Shown: positions 1 to 7,499 of the stretch, piece by piece
Position numbering within the stretch: position 1 is the stretch's first letter
How the letters are laid out: every line of letters starts with the position of its first letter
Assembly (NCBI GenBank): GCA_021805955.1
Contig: JAJZDO010000431.1
Location: forward strand, 1-16,494
Direction: 5' to 3'
Source: Acidobacteriota bacterium
Lineage (GTDB): Bacteria; Acidobacteriota; Terriglobia; Terriglobales; Acidobacteriaceae
DNA length: 16,494 bases
Notes under the pieces: model-generated
What the model was told of the DNA's origin: nothing
Seen by the model: the letters and a program-made list of their open reading frames with translations, nothing else
The model's database searches: none
Translations under genes and position numbers: made by a program

Positions 1-503
1 TGAAACTCACGAATTTGCAAGTTGGCGCGTGTGGTGATGTCCGTTCGGCCCGAGCCCCAATCCTCAGCCATACGCGCAAGACCACGCATCTGTTGAGCTG
101 TGAGAATTCCCCCCGGAACACGCAGACGCAACATGAAGGAATCCTGGGCAGGCGCTACGTAGAATAGACCGTGGAATTTGAAGCGGAAGATGTCTTCTGG
201 CGCGGGCGCACGATTTTCCGCGGCATGCGCCAGCAGCTTGTCCCAAATATCGAGTGGATTCTGCTCATGCTTCCAGCGCTCCTCCATACAAAGTTCGGAG
301 ACCGGCGTGCCGAAGTATATTTCTTCAGCGGCTTCCGCCTGGTTTGCTGCGCCGGAGGCTGGGTCGTTGGCGAACAGGCCGTTGGCGGTCAGCCCCACGA
401 AGGGCGTTGCACCACGTTGCATCGCACCCGCAAAGAAGCCGAGGAGATACTCTTTCTGCTCCGCCGTAAATGCACCTGAATTAGGAGGCGCCAGAGTTTC
501 CAT
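1..503 (-). CDS. nirA: Ferredoxin-type nitrite reductase NirA, N-terminal part (cut by window edge)
   Basis: The reading frame runs from ATG at 503 off the left edge with no stop, giving 167 visible residues. Residues about 108-165 carry the ferredoxin-like half-domain of the nitrite/sulfite reductase family: [20 protein letters not shown], then LRLRVPGG, then [13 protein letters not shown]. An N-terminal extension ([36 protein letters not shown]) matches what I recall of NirA-like proteins in acidobacteria and planctomycetes. NirA is a cytoplasmic sirohaem/[4Fe-4S] enzyme taking nitrite to ammonium with six electrons. The cluster-binding Cys residues lie beyond the window. GAGGA at 511-515 sits 7 nt before the ATG and supports this start. 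Sulfite reductase or CobG are family alternatives, but the neighbouring nitrate reductase and NarK favour nitrite reductase. Confidence 0.85.
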   Translation of the reverse strand, partial: METLAPPNSGAFTAEQKEYLLGFFAGAMQRGATPFVGLTANGLFANDPASGAANQAEAAEEIYFGTPVSELCMEERWKHEQNPLDIWDKLLAHAAENRAPAPEDIFRFKFHGLFYVAPAQDSFMLRLRVPGGILTAQQMRGLARMAEDWGSGRTDITTRANLQIREF

Positions 504-513
504 GTCCGTGTCC

Positions 514-729
514 TCAAATGAAGTTCACACACAGCCGGTGGGGGCTGCACGTCCAGAGAACGCTCAATCGCGCTGAGAAGCGCTCATCGGCGTCAAGACC
601 AGGATCAAACACCGCAAGCAATGCGGAGGATTCAAGGCTCATCGCGGAGCGCGGACGAAAATAGGCTTTCAGGGTGAAGGCCGCTACACGGCATGGTGCA
701 GGGCGCAGATGACAGGAGAAGACATCCAT
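514..729 (-). CDS. Possible small protein upstream of nirA, unknown function
   Basis: A 71-aa frame ([18 protein letters not shown]... ending [12 protein letters not shown]) lies on the same strand as nirA and stops 10 bp before its ATG; its TGA overlaps the nirA ribosome-binding site, an arrangement that suggests translational coupling. AGGAAA at 733-738 is a plausible binding site for its own ATG. It is rich in Arg, Ser and Cys, with no signal peptide or membrane segment that I can see. I recognise no family. It could instead be untranslated nirA leader: a hairpin at 570-583 (GCGCT/AGCGC, 4-nt loop) falls inside it. A frame of this length can arise by chance, so confidence is low. Confidence 0.35.
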   Translation of the reverse strand: MDVFSCHLRPAPCRVAAFTLKAYFRPRSAMSLESSALLAVFDPGLDADERFSARLSVLWTCSPHRLCVNFI

Positions 730-1036
730 GTCTTTCCTATAGTGGCCATCTTAGCGTGTTTCGTGAGCGACTGCAATAAGGCGCTGCGCTCCAGTGACGC
801 GTCAACGCCAGCTTTGCGCGCTTCACATGGTCCCGATCTGGCCAGCGGCTGTGAATTTTGCTTGAAATGAATTTCCATTTTGCGAGCGATGTGCGCTATG
901 ACGGCGAAGAGGGGAACCTGCGCCTGGGAGGGTTTGAGTTCGTTGGCGGAGATGAGACGCAACTTCCACATAGCTATGCCCAGGCAAGACGGTGGTGGCA
1001 GCGAACGATCCCACCGACCGAAACATGCAGTATGGT

Positions 1037-1151
1037 TAGAGCGTGTTTCATATATACCCCGGTGGCTTCGTAGCGGTTCATCAACCCCGCTTTGATCGCG
1101 GGTCTGATACGGGCGGCTTCAGGCTTTTGTTGATTGATGAAACACGCTCTA
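1037..1151. repeat. 115-bp palindromic (MITE/REP-like) element with perfect 15-bp terminal inverted repeats
   Basis: The ends TAGAGCGTGTTTCAT (1037-1051) and ATGAAACACGCTCTA (1137-1151) are exact reverse complements. Inside are two further hairpins: GGTT-CATC-AACC (1075-1086) and CCCGC-TTTGATC-GCGGG (1086-1102). There is no transposase frame inside and no clear target-site duplication. The size and structure fit a non-autonomous transposable element or a large REP-type palindrome. It lies in the gap downstream of the regulator and upstream of nirA, so in RNA the long stem could act as a transcript end or a barrier between the two genes. No second copy exists in this window. Confidence 0.6.
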
Positions 1152-1254
1152 CGTGGAATTCGTGTGCCACTGAGGACTCGATCAGAGTGGAACGAGCAGG
1201 AAGAGAGCATCCTGAACTGCGGATTACCAAGCCTCCGTTGCGACTGTCATTTCT

Positions 1255-2958
1255 TCACGATTGGCGGTTGATCGCATCCGAACCGTCAATCTTTGCTTGA
1301 GACGCAGTCTTATCCGCAACCGTCTTGGCAATTTCGTCGAGGCGGTTCTTGCGAAGCTCATCGTTCAATACGATAGCTTCAGCGATCTCGCGCATCGACT
1401 TGCGGCGCTGACGGCTCTCGCGCTGCATCGCTTTGTAGGCGGAATCTTCATCGAGGCCGAAGTCGCGCTGGAGCACTCCTTTGGCCTTTTCGATGTGCTT
1501 CCGAGATTCCAGCCGATCGGAGAGCTGAAGGTTCTCTGTTTCGAGCCTGGCCCTTTCTAACTCTGCTCCAACCAGGTGGCCGGTCATCGTGAGCAGACGA
1601 ACTTCGTTTTCTGTGTGTTGATATGGCTTTCGATGTTGCAGGTTGATGACACCGACCAGCTTGCCACGGCAAAGGATAGGCACAGAGAGAAAGGCTTCAA
1701 AGGTGTCTTCGGGCAAATCCTTGAAGCGTTTGAAGCGCGGGTCTGTCAATGCCTTGGCGGGAATGGCGACAGGTTCGCGATGCCAGCCTACCCAGCCGGT
1801 AATTCCCTGGCCAAGCCAAAGGCCGAGATGATCGACGACGTCGGAATGTGGATTCTTCGACGCGCGCAGCACCAGTTGATTGTCTTCGAGAACGTAGACG
1901 AAGCAGGAGTCGCAATTAATGACCGAGCAAGCGAAATCCACAATACGATGAAGGACCGTGTGAAGTGGATCCGAGGCGGCCATGCGACTTCCAATCTCAT
2001 GCAGAAAATCGACGCCTGAAAGCGCAGCCTTCCCGGCAATCGGGGTGGCTGCTTCTCCGCGCAGGAGCGGGCTGAGGGCAGGCGCTGGAACGCGAGAAAC
2101 ATGGAGCGCGGCAGCCGATCGCTTTTGTTCTAACAAGGCACCCGCATTCTGAGATATCTCTTTGATGAGGAATCCCATCTTCGATTGCGTCGGCTCATAA
2201 TCCGGCTGCAGGCCATAAAGGGAGAGGCCTTCCGTCGTACTGGGGCCAATGGACCCGATGACCGTTGTGCGGAAGCCTTCGCAGAGCGATTCGGTGTAGC
2301 CCATGCGCTCCGCCATAAGAAACAGGTGTGCGACCTGTCCCGCATTCATGAATAGGACGACATCGACATGGCCATGTGCGAGCGCCAGGACGGCCTCGCG
2401 CAATGGTTGAACGTCCTCCGGCAAGGCCCACTGATAAACCAGGATGCGGGTAATGGATACGCTCTTTTCGGCGAGCGCTGTCAGCAATTCTGGATTCGAG
2501 GTGCCGTATTCCTGCACGGCGATATTCATGCCCTGGAGGGAAGAGCCGAGTTTTGCCTCCAAAGCAGACATCAGAGATCGCCACGTGAAAGGCTCTGGCG
2601 CAACGACAGTGATGGGAAGCTCCAATTCGCGGAGTGCACTGGAAGACTTGGGTCCGCGAGCGGCAATTTTGACACTGCGGAGCGCGGCAAGAAATTGCTC
2701 GCGGTCATAACGCTCCGAGGCACTTTGGACAAGCGCGCGGACACCGACCCCTGTGGTGAAGATGACCAGATCGAATGCGCCGCGCAACAAGGCTTCCGTG
2801 AAATCAATAATCGGCTGATTGGATTCGAGGGGAATTTCGCGCATGGCAGGGGCCGTTAGCGGATCACCGCCATAGGTGCGGATCAGCTTTCCGACTTCAA
2901 CTGCGCGACGCGATTCCAAGGAAAGTACGCGCAAGCCGCCAAACGTTGCCCCGGGCAT
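1255..2958 (-). CDS. HemD-like / GAF / ANTAR fusion regulator of nitrate-nitrite assimilation
   Basis: A 567-aa protein with three modules. Residues about 8-270 resemble uroporphyrinogen-III synthase (VLSLESRRAVEVGKLIRTYGG, VIFTTGVGVRAL, VLFMNAGQVAHL, IGSIGPSTTEGL). Residues about 325-465 are a GAF sensor domain. Residues about 475-535 are an ANTAR RNA-binding domain (RLESRKHIEKAKGVLQRDFG, then AYKAMQRESRQRRKSMREIA). ANTAR proteins bind paired hairpins in nascent RNA and prevent termination; NasR and NasT do this for nitrate assimilation genes. The gene sits between nirA and the divergent nas operon. The start is backed by GGAG at 2966-2969, 7 nt upstream. The inferred role is an antiterminator in which the HemD fold may sense a tetrapyrrole/sirohaem precursor or keep enzyme activity. 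Actinobacteria have an analogous HemD fused to a DNA-binding domain near narK (Rv0260c type). Confidence 0.88.
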   Translation of the reverse strand: MPGATFGGLRVLSLESRRAVEVGKLIRTYGGDPLTAPAMREIPLESNQPIIDFTEALLRGAFDLVIFTTGVGVRALVQSASERYDREQFLAALRSVKIAARGPKSSSALRELELPITVVAPEPFTWRSLMSALEAKLGSSLQGMNIAVQEYGTSNPELLTALAEKSVSITRILVYQWALPEDVQPLREAVLALAHGHVDVVLFMNAGQVAHLFLMAERMGYTESLCEGFRTTVIGSIGPSTTEGLSLYGLQPDYEPTQSKMGFLIKEISQNAGALLEQKRSAAALHVSRVPAPALSPLLRGEAATPIAGKAALSGVDFLHEIGSRMAASDPLHTVLHRIVDFACSVINCDSCFVYVLEDNQLVLRASKNPHSDVVDHLGLWLGQGITGWVGWHREPVAIPAKALTDPRFKRFKDLPEDTFEAFLSVPILCRGKLVGVINLQHRKPYQHTENEVRLLTMTGHLVGAELERARLETENLQLSDRLESRKHIEKAKGVLQRDFGLDEDSAYKAMQRESRQRRKSMREIAEAIVLNDELRKNRLDEIAKTVADKTASQAKIDGSDAINRQS

Positions 2959-3179
2959 GTTGTTTCTCCGTTAACTGAATGCAAAAAACGATCGATCTGA
3001 AATCGTCGAGCCTGCCCGTAACTCCATGGATCCGGGTGGCAAATGATTGACGTTTACGATACAAAAAACTCACCAGACTCATCGTGCTGAACTACGCTTT
3101 ATCAAATCGGTTTCCAGGTCGATGCCTCAGATAAATCCTTACCTCGAACCCAGACTGAAGCTTAAAGAACTGCGGCGCA

Positions 3180-3232
3180 TTCGCGGCGCGCTCTTGGAGC
3201 GGGACAGAGAGCGGCACAGAGTTCGCCGCGAA
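3180..3232 (+). promoter_or_regulatory. Branched RNA hairpin in the nas leader
   Basis: TTCGCGGCG (3180-3188) pairs perfectly with CGCCGCGAA (3224-3232). Inside, CGCTC (3189-3193) pairs with GAGCG (3197-3201). A competing pairing is possible: GCGGC (3211-3215) with GCCGC (3225-3229). Mutually exclusive folds of this kind are typical of regulated leaders, but a 9-bp stem with a 35-nt interior can also occur by chance. Function is inferred from position only. Confidence 0.35.
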
Positions 3233-3254
3233 CAATTACGTCTTTTCAAACGCC

Positions 3255-3276
3255 ATCGGTACGTCCTGGTACCGAT
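3255..3276 (+). promoter_or_regulatory. Perfect 8-bp hairpin with six-base loop in the nas leader
   Basis: ATCGGTAC (3255-3262) and GTACCGAT (3269-3276) are exact complements around the loop GTCCTG. ANTAR targets use hexaloops with A at position 1 and G at position 4; this loop has G and C at those places, so it matches in size only. No U-run follows, so it is not a standalone intrinsic terminator. It could equally be an operator dyad. Confidence 0.4.
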
Positions 3277-3455
3277 CACGTTCGAGGAATGCCTGACTCC
3301 TTAATTAACACGGAGTTCATCGACAAAGCAATGAAGAGGCACGCAATATTCGGAAACTTGGCCAAAGAGACGCTGCAATCGCTATCGCGATGGTCCTGCA
3401 ATCCCACTTGCGCTCCGAGCGATTTACCTTTATGCTCAAACCCAACCACTCCACG

Positions 3456-3508
3456 CGGAATGGTTGCTTTTAGCCTTCCGCTTGCATTTGACCGGCCCTG
3501 CGCGCCGG
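3456..3508 (+). promoter_or_regulatory. Two consecutive hairpins in the nas leader
   Basis: The first is CGGAA-T-GGTT with AGCC-TTCCG (3456-3480): nine pairs including one G-U, one bulged base and a six-base loop GCTTTT. Eleven bases later, CCGGC (3492-3496) pairs with GCCGG (3504-3508) around a seven-base loop. Two closely spaced hairpins on the operon's strand, about 190 nt before the chosen start codon, resemble the general layout of ANTAR-responsive leaders. The loops do not show the A1/G4 signature and no U-tract follows, so the assignment is weak. Confidence 0.3.
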
Positions 3509-3700
3509 CAGCTTCCCTAACGGAGTGATTTAGAGTCGGCTCCCCGATGAGCCTGGCCAAGCCGCCGCAAATTGCCCCACACATCGAGTTGAGCTTTTGT
3601 GCCTGGATTCAGTCGCACGATAGCGAATCGGATGTGTGCCCCGGTGCCAGAGATACTCTTTGCACTTTGCTCGCAAACTCACATCGATGGAGCTGTCCCC

Positions 3701-5242
3701 ATGGAACTACCCCTACTCGAACGAGTCCGGGCAGGCGACGATGCCTTCCTCCTCACCACCGCGGCGAATCCAGCCGACGGAGTGATGGCTTCGTTGTGCG
3801 GGATAGGTTCAAACATCGCGCTGCCCGCTCCGCCGGGACCCGGCGAGCAATATCGCTTTCACTTCGACATGACCAAGTGCATCGGATGCAAGTGCTGCGT
3901 AGTGGCCTGCAACGAGCAAAATGGAAATCCTGCGGATATTCTCTGGCGGCGCGTTGGCGAAATCGAAGGCGGCATTTACCCGGATACGCTTCGCCACTAT
4001 CTCTCGATGGGCTGCAACCACTGCCTTGAACCCACCTGTATGACGGGGTGCCCAGTCGATGCCTATTCCAAGGATGGCCCAACGGGAATTGTGCGTCACA
4101 GTGCGGACATCTGCATTGGCTGCCAGTACTGCACTTGGAATTGCTCGTATGGCGTTCCGCAGTACAACCCTGAGCGCGGAGTCGTGGGCAAGTGCGATAT
4201 GTGCTACGGAAGATTGACCAAGGGGCAGCAGCCGGCCTGCGTCTCCGCATGTCCTGAGGGCGCAATCCGAATTGAGACGATTCGCACGGCGGAGTGGCGC
4301 GAGGAATATCGCGCGGACGCTAATTCGCCAGGCATGCCTTCGGCAGACGACAGCCTCTCGACGACGCGCATCACGCTTCCCGCACGGATGCCCCACAATC
4401 TTCGAAAAGTTGATCTCAACCGATTGCGTCCCGAGCATCCGCACTGGCCATTGGTCACGATGACGGTTCTCACCCAGCTCTCCGTTGGCGCATTTGCCTC
4501 CATCTGGCTTCTGGAACTCTTGAGTGCCCATGCGCATCGCTGGGCAGCTTTGGTTGCTTTGGCCGTGGCGGCTCTTGCACTCGCTTCCTCCACTCTGCAT
4601 CTTGGTCGGCCCATTCATGCCATCCGCGCGCTCAAGATGTGGCGCCGCTCGTGGCTCAGCCGCGAAGTGCTGCTGTTCACACTATTTGCCGGCGCGGCTG
4701 CCGCTTACTCCGCGGCGCTGTGGATGAACCTGCCAAAAGCTTTGCTGCTTGGCGCTGTGACGGTTGTCTTTGGAATTTGCGGTGTGGGCGCGAGTGCGCG
4801 CCTTTATCTGGTTCCGGGGCGTCCCGCATGGAACTCGCCATTCACCATCCTGGAGTTTTATCTGACGGCCATTTTGCTTGGTTCCGCCAGTACAAATATC
4901 CTGGCTGGCGCGCTTCCTTTGTCGCGCCTGGCAACATTATGTGCCGGTCTCACCACCTTGGTTGTGGCAGGACTCAAAATCGTCTGGCTAGCCCGATCTG
5001 AAGTCTATGAGCGCCGAGGAGCCTACTCGCTTTTATTCACTCTGCTCTCCAACCATCTTCTGTTGCGCTTCCTGCTGTTAAGCGCCGGACTGCTGATGTT
5101 GCCCCTCGCGCAATCGCGCTGGACAGCGGTTCCCATCGCCCTTGCACTGATTGCCGGTGAATTTGTCAGCCGTTATCTGTTTTTTGTCAGCGTGGTTCCA
5201 ACAAACATAGCCACCGAATACCTCGCCGTGGAGGCTGCATGA
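3701..5242 (+). CDS. Fused DmsB/DmsC-like Fe-S and membrane-anchor subunit of nitrate reductase
   Basis: 513 aa from ATG 3701, chosen because GGAG at 3689-3692 lies 8 nt upstream; the frame is open back to GTG 3599, but that extension looks non-coding. Residues 60-184 hold sixteen Cys in four ferredoxin-type sets: CIGCKCCVVAC (60-70), CNHCLEPTCMTGC (105-117), CIGCQYCTWNC (138-148), and C165/C168/C180/C184, so four [4Fe-4S] clusters as in DmsB. Residues about 250-500 contain roughly eight hydrophobic helices resembling the DmsC quinol-oxidising anchor. No Tat or Sec signal precedes the Fe-S domain, so it should face the cytoplasm. It overlaps nasA by 4 bp (ATGA). Inferred role: anchor NasA at the membrane and pass it electrons, probably from quinol. 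Confidence 0.88.
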   Translation: MELPLLERVRAGDDAFLLTTAANPADGVMASLCGIGSNIALPAPPGPGEQYRFHFDMTKCIGCKCCVVACNEQNGNPADILWRRVGEIEGGIYPDTLRHYLSMGCNHCLEPTCMTGCPVDAYSKDGPTGIVRHSADICIGCQYCTWNCSYGVPQYNPERGVVGKCDMCYGRLTKGQQPACVSACPEGAIRIETIRTAEWREEYRADANSPGMPSADDSLSTTRITLPARMPHNLRKVDLNRLRPEHPHWPLVTMTVLTQLSVGAFASIWLLELLSAHAHRWAALVALAVAALALASSTLHLGRPIHAIRALKMWRRSWLSREVLLFTLFAGAAAAYSAALWMNLPKALLLGAVTVVFGICGVGASARLYLVPGRPAWNSPFTILEFYLTAILLGSASTNILAGALPLSRLATLCAGLTTLVVAGLKIVWLARSEVYERRGAYSLLFTLLSNHLLLRFLLLSAGLLMLPLAQSRWTAVPIALALIAGEFVSRYLFFVSVVPTNIATEYLAVEAA

Positions 5243-7443
5243 CCTTGCTGCGCTGGCTTGCACAGAAGAGTGGATTGGATATCCGCTCAGCAGAATATAG
5301 CTACGGTGAAGATCCGGTACTGGGCTTTACGTCGAATCGCAAACACGCCGACCGGTGGGTGAACAGCACCTGCGGATACTGCTCCGTTGGCTGCGGAATG
5401 CAACTTGGCGTGCGCGACGAAAAAGTTGTGAGCGTGCGCGGCAACCCCAATCACCCGGTCAACTCTGGAAAACTCTGCCCCAAAGGACTTGCCGAACATT
5501 ACGCTATCGACGCGGACGACCGCGCCAGATATCCGCTGCTGCGCAAGCGCGGTCAGTTGACCCGCGTCAGTTGGGAAGAGGCAATCGATACTCTTGTGGA
5601 GCGATTTCAAGAGGTTCAGCAAAAGTATGGCCCTCAGGCTCTCGGCATCGTCAGTACCGGCCAGTTGGTCACAGAAGAGTTTTATGCGCTGGGCAAGTTG
5701 GTGCAGCTCGGATTGAGTACAACCAACTATGACGGCAATACAACTCTCTGCATGTCCACGGCAGTCGCCGGCTACAAGCGATCTTTCGGCAGTGATGGTC
5801 CTCCTGGCGCTTATGAGGACCTTGAGGTGGCCGATGTCATCCTGCTCATCGGAGCCAACATTGCGGAAAACCATCCGATCCTTTGCACGCGGGTTGAAGC
5901 CAACCGAGCGAAAACACTGATCGTAGCCGACCCGCGCGTCACCAAAACAGCAATGATGGCAGACCTCTACCTCCCAGTGAAGCCACGATCCGATCTGGCG
6001 CTCATCAACGCTATCCTGCGCATCGTGATTGATGAGGAACTCTACGACAAAAAGTACGTCGAGGAACACACCACCGGTTTCGCGGAGCTGCAAGCCTCCC
6101 TTGAGCTTTACACCGCCGACTACGCCGCAAACATCACGGGCCTGTCTCCAGATCTGATCCGGAAGACCGCTTTGTTATACGGCAACGCGAAGGCTGCGTT
6201 CATTGGATGGACGATGGGTGTCAACCACAGCACGAAAGGTACCGAGACAGTGAACGCAATGAACAATCTTGCGCTCATCACCGGCAACATCGGGCGTGCC
6301 GGCGCATCGCCGTTTTCCATCACCGGGCAATGCAACGCCATGGGCACGCGCGAAGCAGGATTTGCTTCGGGGCTTCCTGGCTATCGCAAATTTGAATCGG
6401 AAGACGACCGTGAAGAGCTTGCACAGCTTTGGAGCCTGCCAGTCGAGCGCATCCCGACCAAGCGCGGTCTCGCCTATCCCGACATCATCGAAGCTGCTGT
6501 ATCAAGAAAGATTCGCGCACTCTGGATCATCGGCACTAATCCCCTGGTCTCCTTTCCAAATATCGATGTGCTCAAACAGGGTCTAAGCAATTTGGATTTT
6601 CTCGTTGTGCAGGACGGCTTTCATCCGACTCCTACGACCGAGCTGGCGGACATGGTCCTGCCGGCAGCCATCTGGGGCGAGAAAGAGGGAACCTACACTA
6701 ACTCCGAACGGCGCGTCAGCAAAGTCAACGCCGCGGTCAATCCACCAGGCGAGGCGCGAAGCGATTTCGATATCTTCTTGGCGGTCGCCGAACGGCTCGG
6801 CTGTCGGGCGGAGCTTTTTCCGGGCTGGCAGGGACCAGCCGATGCCTTCGACGAATGGCGTCGCGTGAGCGCGGGACGGCTTTGCGATTACTCCGGCATC
6901 ACTTACGCGGCGCTTGAAGACGAAGGGGGAATCCAATGGCCATTTTCCGAAAGCACTTCCATGAATCCCCAAGGCGCGCGCAGGCTTTATAGCGACGGCA
7001 ACTTCCAGACCGATGATGGCCGAGCCCAGCTCTTGCCTGTGCAATGGGCGCCGTTCCCCGAGCAGCCGCACGCCGAGTTTCCTTTGATCCTTAACACCGG
7101 GCGTACCGTCGAACATTGGCACACACGCACCAAGACCGGAGGCATTTCGATCCTACAGCGCATGTCTCCGCGCGCATGGCTGGAGATGAATCCGGTGGAC
7201 GCTGGAAAACTTGGGCTAAAACCGCATGATCGCGTTGATGTCGTCTCGGCGCGCGGGCGCGTCAGCAAGGTGGAGTTGCGGATCACGGAGATTGTCGCGC
7301 CGGGCCAGGTCTTTCTTCCCTTTCACTTTGCCGAAAGCAACGCGAATCAGATTACGCAAAGCGCCTTCGATCCGATCTCGCGCGAACCCAATTACAAGCA
7401 GTGCGCCGTGCGCGTTGAAAAGTCGTCGGCAGTCCATGCGTAA
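5239..7443 (+). CDS. nasA: Molybdopterin nitrate reductase, catalytic subunit (assimilatory NasA type)
   Basis: 734 aa, with the size and order of the NasA/NapA/FdhF superfamily: the N-terminal [4Fe-4S] motif C45-x2-C48-x3-C52 ... C80 (TCGYCSVGC, LCPKG), then the Mo-bis-MGD domains. C171 in NTTLCMSTAVAGYKRSFG is the expected molybdenum ligand. The C-terminal molydopterin-dinucleotide-binding domain includes LILNTGRTVEHWHTRTKTGG. There is no twin-arginine signal, so it acts in the cytoplasm. It lacks the extra C-terminal [2Fe-2S] domain of longer proteobacterial NasA proteins, consistent with electrons arriving through the partner encoded just upstream. The start overlaps the upstream stop (ATGA), with GGAGG at 5230-5234. 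Formate dehydrogenase is the main family alternative; the Cys ligand does not exclude it, but context and the LCMSTAV motif favour nitrate. Confidence 0.9.
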   Translation: MTLLRWLAQKSGLDIRSAEYSYGEDPVLGFTSNRKHADRWVNSTCGYCSVGCGMQLGVRDEKVVSVRGNPNHPVNSGKLCPKGLAEHYAIDADDRARYPLLRKRGQLTRVSWEEAIDTLVERFQEVQQKYGPQALGIVSTGQLVTEEFYALGKLVQLGLSTTNYDGNTTLCMSTAVAGYKRSFGSDGPPGAYEDLEVADVILLIGANIAENHPILCTRVEANRAKTLIVADPRVTKTAMMADLYLPVKPRSDLALINAILRIVIDEELYDKKYVEEHTTGFAELQASLELYTADYAANITGLSPDLIRKTALLYGNAKAAFIGWTMGVNHSTKGTETVNAMNNLALITGNIGRAGASPFSITGQCNAMGTREAGFASGLPGYRKFESEDDREELAQLWSLPVERIPTKRGLAYPDIIEAAVSRKIRALWIIGTNPLVSFPNIDVLKQGLSNLDFLVVQDGFHPTPTTELADMVLPAAIWGEKEGTYTNSERRVSKVNAAVNPPGEARSDFDIFLAVAERLGCRAELFPGWQGPADAFDEWRRVSAGRLCDYSGITYAALEDEGGIQWPFSESTSMNPQGARRLYSDGNFQTDDGRAQLLPVQWAPFPEQPHAEFPLILNTGRTVEHWHTRTKTGGISILQRMSPRAWLEMNPVDAGKLGLKPHDRVDVVSARGRVSKVELRITEIVAPGQVFLPFHFAESNANQITQSAFDPISREPNYKQCAVRVEKSSAVHA

Positions 7444-7499
7444 TCCCTGACCGACCGCCGCCGACGTTGTCGCATTCTCAAATCCCGGAGGGAAGCTAG

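Larger units (their letters stand above)
504..1254 (-). other. Long gap between the regulator gene and nirA (probable nirA leader/promoter region)
   Basis: No convincing gene fills these 751 bases apart from the small frame at 514-729. One sampled line (841-900) is about 47 % GC, well below neighbouring genes. It contains the 115-bp palindromic element at 1037-1151, a perfect 10-bp palindrome CATAGCTATG at 969-978, a dyad GAAAT-GA-ATTTC at 864-875, and a hairpin at 570-583. Because the regulator and nirA are both on the minus strand, this stretch should hold the nirA promoter and a long 5' leader, where an ANTAR-responsive terminator could sit. I found no convincing pair of hexaloop hairpins of the ANTAR type here by eye. 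Confidence 0.5.
2959..3700 (+). other. Divergent intergenic region and probable long structured leader of the nas operon
   Basis: These 742 bases separate the regulator gene (minus) from the nas operon (plus), so both promoters must lie here, although I see no strong sigma70-type -35/-10 pair. The plus-strand RNA would carry several hairpins, listed separately at 3180-3232, 3255-3276 and 3456-3508, plus ATCGC-TATC-GCGAT at 3378-3391. The octamer CTGCAATC is directly repeated at 3373-3380 and 3396-3403. GTG at 3599 and ATG at 3632 are in frame with the downstream gene but lack good ribosome-binding sites. A short basic frame (ATG at 3122, stop at 3304) overlaps the hairpins and is not convincing as a gene. 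Confidence 0.5.

Noticed and set aside
754..762. GCGTGTTTC matching part of the palindromic element's left end at 1041-1049
   Set aside because: Only nine bases match and the flanks differ; probably chance and not a second element end.
684..971. 95-aa minus-strand frame upstream of nirA
   Set aside because: It overlaps the better placed 514-729 frame, has no convincing ribosome-binding site and matches no family I know.
3047..3304. 85-aa (or 60-aa from ATG 3122) Arg-rich frame in the nas leader
   Set aside because: No good ribosome-binding site, highly skewed composition, and it overlaps strong hairpins; more likely untranslated leader.
3359..3377. Possible sigma54 promoter (TGGC ... GC spacing) before the nas operon
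   Set aside because: Only the GG and GC cores match; the bases around the -12 element do not fit the consensus.
3289..3528. 79-aa plus-strand frame ahead of the nas operon
   Set aside because: GAGGA touches the ATG with no spacing, the composition looks random, and it covers the hairpin region.
3599..3700. N-terminal extension of the Fe-S/anchor subunit from GTG 3599 or ATG 3632
   Set aside because: Neither start has a good ribosome-binding site, whereas ATG 3701 does and gives the expected family N-terminus.
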